IMG/VR virus record: IMGVR_UViG_3300025000_000261
Location: 1-36,696 of that record
Source of the DNA: a virus
Length of the DNA: 36,696 nt
Reading direction: 5' to 3' (one strand)
Under the pieces are notes generated by a model that worked only from the letters and a program-made list of their open reading frames with translations, was not told the DNA's origin and searched no databases. Positions 32,002 through 36,696 of this stretch are shown here, piece after piece. Both the position numbers and the translations under genes were made by a program. Numbering within the stretch: position 1 is the first letter of the stretch; each line of letters starts with the position of its first letter.

Positions 32002-32467
32002 TTTCAAACATGGAATGATTGATGGTGATGATAAACGCTTTACTCACTGCTATATCCTGAAGAGTGAGAACAGTATGCTTGATTTTCTGAGTGAGGGTAG
32101 GGCTGTGTGTAATCCAAAGGATAACTTTTCTTATGAGAAAGGTAGACGGGTTGCCCTTACCAAAGCTCTTGCTCCTCTAAGAAAAGAAGTACGTACTAAA
32201 CTATGGAAACAATACTTTGATGAGAAACTTTCAGCACGCATGACATCCAAAGACCATGAACTTACACAGGACTTGAAAGATTTAGAACAACACAGTGCAA
32301 GTAACATCAGTGAACTAGAAAAACTAATAAACTCTGGACTTGTACCACCACTGAAGAAAGATAAATGGTTTATTGAAGGTACTATAACAACTAGGAATAA
32401 ACCTAGAACTTTACCTATCTACAATACAGAAGGTGAGTTGATCAGGGTTATTATTGATCTGGAATAA
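31985..32467 (+). CDS. Unknown phage early protein
   Basis: This 160-residue protein has four closely spaced ATGs at 31973-31985; ATG 31985 is preferred because GGAG is six bases upstream. It overlaps the membrane gene. The C-N-P-K-D-N-F-S-Y-E-K-G-R-R-V-A-L-T-K-A-L segment (about 39-59) resembles a C-x3-D-x-F ... G-R-x-x-A-L pattern I have seen in small phage proteins of unknown function. The second half is helical and charged, with a beta end. It converges with the HNH gene by a 17-bp overlap. Confidence 0.65.
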   Translation: MEYKIDFKHGMIDGDDKRFTHCYILKSENSMLDFLSEGRAVCNPKDNFSYEKGRRVALTKALAPLRKEVRTKLWKQYFDEKLSARMTSKDHELTQDLKDLEQHSASNISELEKLINSGLVPPLKKDKWFIEGTITTRNKPRTLPIYNTEGELIRVIIDLE

Positions 32468-32693
32468 AGACTTCCTCATAGTATTGCTTGGCTAACAATA
32501 ATCTTTCCTGCCACTTGGCTGTACCCTCTCGGTGTATCTTCTCATGGCAGGAAAGACATAGCCTTACCTGATTAGAACTCTCCAGCTCACCACCCTTACT
32601 TCTCGGTACTATCTCATGGGTATTGACTGCTGGTTTCAAGCAAACATAACATCTGTCTATCAATACAGTACCCTTATCTCTACCTGTCTCCAT
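32451..32693 (-). CDS. Small HNH-type endonuclease
   Basis: This 80-residue protein has ATG at 32693 with GAGGATGTAAC upstream. C-Y-V-C, then T-H-E-I-V-P-R-S-K-G-G, S-S-N-Q-V-R-L-C-L-S-C-H-E-K-I-H gives a full HNH (McrA-like) core with two CxxC pairs holding zinc. It overlaps the end of the upstream 160-residue gene by 34 bp. Such small HNH proteins act as homing enzymes or packaging-associated nickases; this one is away from the terminase. Confidence 0.85.
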   Translation of the reverse strand: METGRDKGTVLIDRCYVCLKPAVNTHEIVPRSKGGELESSNQVRLCLSCHEKIHREGTAKWQERLLLAKQYYEEVFIPDQ

Positions 32694-33142
32694 GTTACAT
32701 CCTCTGGTATCTCATCCTCGGTTATCAATACCTTACTGTTACCCCTGCATACCCACCACATCTTACTTGCTCCCATCATGCTGGGTACATCAGCAAAACC
32801 ATACACGTGCTTGCCCTTTACGATCTCAGGTGTAACTGCGAACTCATCTATAACCTCACCCTCTAAGTTATCTACCATCCACTGACTGATCTTCGGGTAC
32901 TTCCTCATCAGGATAAGTAACGGTTGCTTCTTGACCTGTTGCTTCCTGTTCTTCTTACCTTCGGGGGTACGTGAAAGAATATAATACATGGTCGATAAGG
33001 TATAGGGCTTGCGTGTATCTGGATTGAATACCCCTCGACTGGCTAACTCCTCTGCCACTTCACGATACGAAACTTCCTTACCCCTCTCTGCTACCATCTC
33101 ATTGTATAGATCAATAACTATCTTTCTATCCATTGGATTCAT
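32660..33142 (-). CDS. Unknown protein with possible helix-turn-helix start
   Basis: This 160-residue protein has a first part (about 5-65) that looks like a helical DNA-binding domain: V-S-Y-R-E-V-A-E-E-L-A-S-R-G-V ... T-L-S-T-M-Y-Y-I-L-S is a helix-turn-helix-like arrangement, followed by a basic K-K-N-R-K-Q-Q-V-K-K. The second half (about 75-160) is of unknown fold. One operator-like palindrome lies inside the gene. It overlaps both neighbours (17 and 34 bp). It could be a regulator or a recombination-type DNA-binding protein. Confidence 0.62.
   Translation of the reverse strand: MNPMDRKIVIDLYNEMVAERGKEVSYREVAEELASRGVFNPDTRKPYTLSTMYYILSRTPEGKKNRKQQVKKQPLLILMRKYPKISQWMVDNLEGEVIDEFAVTPEIVKGKHVYGFADVPSMMGASKMWWVCRGNSKVLITEDEIPEDVTWRQVEIRVLY
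32915..32929. promoter_or_regulatory. Operator-like palindrome, site 6 (inside a gene)
   Basis: AAGTAAC-G-GTTGCTT has one mismatch to the consensus and is the exact reverse complement of the site over the late promoter at 17187-17201. It lies inside the 160-residue gene. Confidence 0.5.
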
Positions 33143-33545
33143 ACTTATCTTTTATCTCCATCTCTTTCTCTATATCCTTTTTCAATATGTAATTCTTTCT
33201 TACGTCCCATCCATGTGGTACATGCCCATCAATACACCATGATACAAGGTTGAACTTGATACAATACTCACCCATCATAGTACCAAAATCTTCTAACATC
33301 TTCCCACCCCTACTGAAGTCAGCAAAGACCATGATCCTGGGTGGGTAGTCCATCAAGGTATGATCAAGCTGTATGTTCTCTGCCCCCCACGTACTGACGA
33401 ACTGCTCAAGACGTTTGATAAGAAAAGGGTAGATCGTTTGGGTAAGCACATAGATATACTTCCAATCTTCCTTGCTCATCTTCCTTCTCTCTTTGTATTC
33501 GTTTCTCATATCTTCTGTTAGTTTATTCATGCGTGTAGCTGCCAT
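33126..33545 (-). CDS. Unknown protein of the HTH gene cluster
   Basis: This 139-residue protein can start at ATG 33545 or, five codons later, at 33530; both ribosome sites are weak. The basic helical start (R-N-E-Y-K-E-R-R-K-M-S-K) precedes an aromatic alpha-beta region (R-I-M-V-F-A-D-F-S-R-G-G) and a charged end. No family is recognised. It overlaps the next gene by 17 bp and lies downstream of twin palindromes. Confidence 0.62.
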   Translation of the reverse strand: MAATRMNKLTEDMRNEYKERRKMSKEDWKYIYVLTQTIYPFLIKRLEQFVSTWGAENIQLDHTLMDYPPRIMVFADFSRGGKMLEDFGTMMGEYCIKFNLVSWCIDGHVPHGWDVRKNYILKKDIEKEMEIKDKYESNG

Positions 33546-33582
33546 TTACTCTGATTTATTTTTCAAAAAGCCCCTGTTCAGC

Positions 33583-33656
33583 AGTCCATATATGGACTCA
33601 AGTAACTGTTAATTATAACTATATATAAGACTATTAATAGAGTCCATATATGGACT
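33583..33656. repeat. Two identical 16-bp palindromes flanking an operator-like site
   Basis: AGTCCATATATGGACT is a perfect palindrome present at 33583-33598 and again at 33641-33656, 58 bp apart. The second copy lies in the last codons of the HTH protein gene. Between them is the 7-1-7 element AAGTAAC-T-GTTAATT (33600-33614). The cluster sits next to a likely replication or regulatory DNA-binding gene and may be its binding site or an origin. Confidence 0.7.
33600..33614. promoter_or_regulatory. Operator-like palindrome, site 7
   Basis: AAGTAAC-T-GTTAATT has one mismatch to the consensus. It lies in the intergenic gap between the HTH gene and the 139-residue gene, two bases from a 16-bp palindrome. 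Confidence 0.5.
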
Positions 33657-33960
33657 GGTACTTTTCGTTTGTATCTTTTATATCTGTTGGTCTCGATCCA
33701 TACCTTAATAAATTTCCATCCTGAAATGTTCCCGTCTCAATGTATCCAAGTTTTTCCAATTCCTTCCGCGACTTTATTACTAACGTCCTGCTCATCTTAG
33801 CTTCTTTGGTTAGAGTATCTATACTCTTCCAACACATCTTGTGTATCTTACATGTTCTTAGTATTACTGCGTACAAATTCAGTGCATAGACTGACACCCT
33901 TTCGTCATCTAGTATTATGTTTGGTATCCTTGTATAATTTACATATTCTTTTTCTTCCAT
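33634..33960 (-). CDS. HTH_36-type winged-helix DNA-binding protein
   Basis: This 108-residue protein starts at ATG 33960, chosen for AAGGAGAATAAC just upstream; an ATG 16 codons earlier is less likely. Y-T-R-I-P-N-I-I-L-D-D-E-R-V-S-V-Y-A-L-N-L-Y (about 9-30), then W-K-S-I-D-T-L-T-K-E-A-K-M-S-R-T-L-V-I-K-S-R-K-E-L-E-K-L-G-Y-I (about 44-74) is a typical HTH_36/MarR-like winged helix found at the front of phage and plasmid replication initiators. Here it stands alone. It may be an initiator-type or regulatory protein binding the adjacent palindromes. Confidence 0.75.
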   Translation of the reverse strand: MEEKEYVNYTRIPNIILDDERVSVYALNLYAVILRTCKIHKMCWKSIDTLTKEAKMSRTLVIKSRKELEKLGYIETGTFQDGNLLRYGSRPTDIKDTNEKYQSIYGLY

Positions 33961-34127
33961 GTTATTCTCCTTCCCCTTTATTATACCACTTTCCCTTTCT
34001 AATACCAAACAATCAGATGAGAATTTTCTAATCTAAGATAGAACATTTGCCCCTTGCAATCCATTTTATTCGTGGTAAGATATATCTACAAGTTTGGTTA
34101 CGACCTTATAAACTAGAGAGGATTGGT

Positions 34128-35669
34128 ATGACAGTAAAGGCGATCACTTATAATCCTGAAAAATATAGAATAGAATTAGAGTTCCCCTATTCAAATGGAC
34201 TGAAAGAAAAAGTAAAAGCAATACCTGATGCACGTTTTGATGGTGATGAAAAGTTATGGTACTTACCCCCCACCAAGATGCACGCTTTGTTTGTTGCTTC
34301 CTTCGCACGTGAGTATGGTTTCTTTATTGATGCAGTTACACTGAAGTTATCCCGTAACAATCATAAGGTTACCAAGACATCACGTACAAAACTGTACCCC
34401 TATCAGGTAGAGGGACTTGAGTTCCTTCATGCTTCAGGTGGTAGGGCATTGTTAGCTGACCATCCAGGGTTAGGGAAGACCATCCAAACCCTGGCATACA
34501 TGGAAGAGACAGCACCAGCCAAGGTATTGATAGTCAGTCCAGCCAGTGTAACATACATGTGGAAGGAGAAGATCAAGGAGTGGTTGGGATGGGACTCAGA
34601 AGTTATTCAGGGGTTCACAAAAGATTTCAATAACAAACCAAGAGTATTGATCTGTTCTTATCCTGTGTTTACTAACAGGGTATACATGATGAGAGGTTTC
34701 AGTTTTGATCTGGTTATCTATGATGAAATACACTACCTCAAGGACATGAGATCACAGAGATCACGAGCCTCACGCTTATTGAATGCACCAAATGTAATAG
34801 GATTATCAGGTACACCTTTCCTCAATAGACCAAAAGAATTATTCCCAATACTAAACTTACTGCTTCCCACCGTGTGGAGTTCCTTCTGGAAGTTTGCACA
34901 TAGATACTGTGATGCTAAGCAAGATCACTTCGGACATTGGGACTTTGATGGGGCTGACAACTTACCTGAACTAAAAGAAAAGCTAAGTCATATCATGTTA
35001 CGCAGAACGAAGCAGGAAGTATTGAAAGATCTCCCACCTGTAACAAAGAACTACTTCCCGTACATCAGTGAGACTGAGAAACTGGTTACACAATACTTCG
35101 ATGCACTCAAGCTGGCAACAGAAGATACCAAGTCTAAGTCTAACTCCCAACGGTTCATGGCTGTACGTCAGGCTATTGGTATGCTCAAGGTAGAGCCGGG
35201 CGTTGAGTTAGCTGAGGAAGTATTGAATGGTGGTGAGAAGGTAGTGCTGTTTGCCATACACAAAGCAGTGGTGGCAGAGTTGGAAAAGAAACTAAAAGAT
35301 TATAAAATGATAAAGATTGTTGGTGATACACCACAGAAAGATCGTAATGATTTAGTTTCTACATTCCTGAATGATCCAGATGTACGGGTAGCTATTATAT
35401 CTGAGGCAGGTGGGGAAGGGATCAACCTTTACTCAGCCTCAACTCTTATCTTTGTTGAGAGATCGTGGAGTCCCGGTAAAGAGGAACAGGTATACTCACG
35501 TATCCATAGGATAGGTCAAGTCAATCCCGTTACGGTACACTACATCATAGCCAAGGGTACAATAGATGACCGCATACATCAGATCATACAGAAGAAACAA
35601 GAAGTATTGGGACAGGTCATAAACTTTGATGACATACCCGTGAATGATTTACTACAAGTAGGAGAATAA
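34128..35669 (+). CDS. SNF2-family helicase/ATPase
   Basis: The protein has 513 residues from ATG 34128, with GAGAGGATTG upstream; an upstream TTG would add 27 residues without a ribosome site. Residues about 1-75 resemble a HARP-like N-terminal module (L-W-Y-L-P-P). The motor has Walker A with DHPGLGKTIQ at 111-120, motif II DEIH at 199-202, SGTP at 227-230, and a C-terminal RecA lobe with E-A-G-G-E-G-I-N-L and R-I-H-R-I-G-Q. It is an ATP-driven translocase on double-stranded DNA; phage members are thought to help replication or recombination, or fork remodelling. It is transcribed away from the HTH gene. Confidence 0.93.
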   Translation: MTVKAITYNPEKYRIELEFPYSNGLKEKVKAIPDARFDGDEKLWYLPPTKMHALFVASFAREYGFFIDAVTLKLSRNNHKVTKTSRTKLYPYQVEGLEFLHASGGRALLADHPGLGKTIQTLAYMEETAPAKVLIVSPASVTYMWKEKIKEWLGWDSEVIQGFTKDFNNKPRVLICSYPVFTNRVYMMRGFSFDLVIYDEIHYLKDMRSQRSRASRLLNAPNVIGLSGTPFLNRPKELFPILNLLLPTVWSSFWKFAHRYCDAKQDHFGHWDFDGADNLPELKEKLSHIMLRRTKQEVLKDLPPVTKNYFPYISETEKLVTQYFDALKLATEDTKSKSNSQRFMAVRQAIGMLKVEPGVELAEEVLNGGEKVVLFAIHKAVVAELEKKLKDYKMIKIVGDTPQKDRNDLVSTFLNDPDVRVAIISEAGGEGINLYSASTLIFVERSWSPGKEEQVYSRIHRIGQVNPVTVHYIIAKGTIDDRIHQIIQKKQEVLGQVINFDDIPVNDLLQVGE

Positions 35670-35851
35670 TGGATGAATTAATAAAAACAAAAGTTAGTAT
35701 TGATTGGGATACAACCAGCCAAGATGCAGTCGTGATGCACATGAAGTTCGGTACGTGGTCTAACCCACAGCTCAGGCTCTCCGAACCAGATGTCGATAAG
35801 GCTATCGAAGCCATGACTGCTTGGAAAGAATCTGTAAACGGAAGGAGATGA
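35669..35851 (+). CDS. Small unknown protein coupled to the helicase
   Basis: This 60-residue protein has its ATG overlapping the helicase stop (TAATG), with AGGAGA upstream. It is mixed beta-alpha: V-S-I-D-W-D, V-V-M-H-M-K-F, then a helix D-K-A-I-E-A-M-T-A-W. The family is unknown; it is probably made together with the helicase. Confidence 0.6.
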   Translation: MDELIKTKVSIDWDTTSQDAVVMHMKFGTWSNPQLRLSEPDVDKAIEAMTAWKESVNGRR

Positions 35852-35913
35852 TTACCCTAACATATACTGGCAAGACCGTAATGGTATCAGCTTATATCTA
35901 CGAAAGGAAATAA
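35848..35913 (+). CDS. 21-residue peptide, possible coupling leader
   Basis: An ATG behind GGAAGGAG, coupled by ATGA to the previous gene, opens 21 codons (M-I-T-L-T-Y-T-G-K-T-V ending E-R-K). Its end provides the GAAAGGA ribosome site of the next gene. It may be a true micro-protein or a translational bridge; the size is too small to judge. Confidence 0.35.
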   Translation: MITLTYTGKTVMVSAYIYERK

Positions 35914-35916
35914 CTA

Positions 35917-36276
35917 ATGTCTGAAAATCAAGATCCAATCAATGAAGATTGCTTTGTTACCTCCACTTATACAAATGATACGTGGACTGACATCCGCAAG
36001 GTACGGGTAAACAAAGAGAATGAATCAGTATCAATCTATCTACCAATGGGTCAACTTTCACCAGACAGAGTACAGTACAAACCCTATGGCATGGGCTATT
36101 CAGTCAACCATATCTATGTTGAAGTTACTATACCTCTGAGTGAAGTGGTTCATTATTATAAAGATCAGGACATTATCGTACTGACCCCCCGTGGTTCAGT
36201 AATGATAGCTGATCAGCTGGCCTCAGCAATTGAGGAGAACTACAACGAGTTTCGTGGTAGAAGTAAAACATTTTAG
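35917..36276 (+). CDS. Unknown early protein
   Basis: This 119-residue protein follows CGAAAGGAAATAAC. It is beta-rich with V-S-I-Y-L-P-M-G-Q-L, I-Y-V-E-V-T-I-P-L-S-E-V-V and I-I-V-L-T-P-R-G-S-V-M-I-A, then a C-terminal helix. No family is recognised. It is co-directional with the helicase. Confidence 0.62.
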   Translation: MSENQDPINEDCFVTSTYTNDTWTDIRKVRVNKENESVSIYLPMGQLSPDRVQYKPYGMGYSVNHIYVEVTIPLSEVVHYYKDQDIIVLTPRGSVMIADQLASAIEENYNEFRGRSKTF

Positions 36277-36290
36277 ATGAGGAGATTGTA

Positions 36291-36696
36291 ATGCCTATTC
36301 CAGTTGTACGTGGTGGTAAGGGTGCGAGTGGGGTAGCCGAAGTAACGGTTACTTCCAGTAGAGTACGTGTTGAGTTTGAAGAAGGCGGTCAGGTCATTGA
36401 TGTAATCCGTGAGGATGCACCAGACTACATGATCTCAGGTCGCCAGATCGTAGTATTGTCGGGAGACAACAACAAAATCTTTTCTGCCAAACCTATTGGT
36501 GGTTCATACTTCTGCAAGTTTATTGGTTTCTGGTCTCGTGAAGGTGAGCCACCAGTAGCAAAGAAAGTTGAAGCAAGGACTGGTACGTCAGGTGCAGGAA
36601 AGCCATACAAAATCCCAGAACATCTTGAGTTTACTGCTCTGTTTGAAATTCAATCCCCAAAGAAATGGAAGAAATATCAGATCAGTAACAATTTAT
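36291..36696 (+). CDS. Unknown protein (partial, runs off right edge)
   Basis: ATG 36291 follows GAGGAGATTGTA. At least 135 residues are visible, beta-rich with V-R-V-E-F-E-E-G-G-Q-V-I-D-V-I near the start and a basic K-K-W-K-K-Y near the visible end. No family is recognised and the C-terminus is missing. One perfect operator-like palindrome lies near its 5' end. Confidence 0.65.
   Translation, partial: MPIPVVRGGKGASGVAEVTVTSSRVRVEFEEGGQVIDVIREDAPDYMISGRQIVVLSGDNNKIFSAKPIGGSYFCKFIGFWSREGEPPVAKKVEARTGTSGAGKPYKIPEHLEFTALFEIQSPKKWKKYQISNNL
36340..36354. promoter_or_regulatory. Operator-like palindrome, site 8 (inside a gene)
   Basis: AAGTAAC-G-GTTACTT has perfect 7-base arms, about 50 bases into the last gene. 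The 15 bases are identical to those of the site at 29590-29604. Confidence 0.55.

Overview
The window looks like part of a tailed double-stranded DNA phage genome (Caudoviricetes). It carries a large terminase subunit, a portal-like protein, fibre-type beta proteins, a giant virion-associated polyvalent protein, free-standing HNH and endonuclease VII-type nucleases, and a dense block of very small early genes. The DNA is AT-rich and the genes overlap tightly (ATGA and TAATG junctions). Nearly every gene has a bacterial Shine-Dalgarno sequence, mostly GAAAGGA or GGAGG types. The host cannot be fixed from the sequence. No tRNA, rRNA, integrase, lysis gene, major capsid gene or CRISPR array was seen.

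Layout. (1) Positions 1-17115, minus strand: the late or structural operon, read right to left from a consensus-like promoter at 17164-17192. It runs through two small beta-rich structural proteins, a LamG-like protein, a beta-propeller fibre or glycosidase-like protein, the terminase, an HNH endonuclease, the portal, two unknowns, and a polyvalent protein of at least 3014 residues that leaves the left edge. (2) 17286-18664, minus strand: an accessory operon of small zinc-finger proteins, including a Lar-like anti-restriction candidate. (3) 18790-20297, plus strand: an endonuclease VII-like nuclease and a calcineurin-type phosphoesterase. (4) 20316-23179, minus strand: a seven-gene, fully overlapping operon of zinc-ribbon proteins, a DUF551-like protein, a one-helix membrane peptide, an OmpR-type regulator with a degenerate receiver, a 78-residue protein and a zinc-ribbon methyltransferase. 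(5) 23180-23618 and 23985-24792: two non-coding regions with hairpins, iteron-like repeats and promoters. (6) 24793-32467, plus strand: about 25 small early genes, interrupted by one Pro/Gly/Gln-rich gene on the other strand. (7) 32451-33960, minus strand: an HNH protein, two unknowns and an HTH_36-type DNA-binding protein. (8) 34128-36696, plus strand: an SNF2 helicase and small unknown genes.

The most interesting signals are regulatory. A box of two heptamers (roughly YTCTAAT) repeated every 11 bp lies upstream of three leftward operons at a nearly fixed distance from a -10 hexamer. A fourth copy lies beside the phosphoesterase promoter. The 11-bp direct-repeat layout is typical of OmpR/PhoB-family sites, and one boxed operon encodes the phage's own OmpR-like protein. 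Separately, eight copies of a 7-1-7 palindrome, AAGTAAC-N-GTTACTT, are spread over the window. One covers the -35 of the late promoter, suggesting a second, repressor-type circuit.
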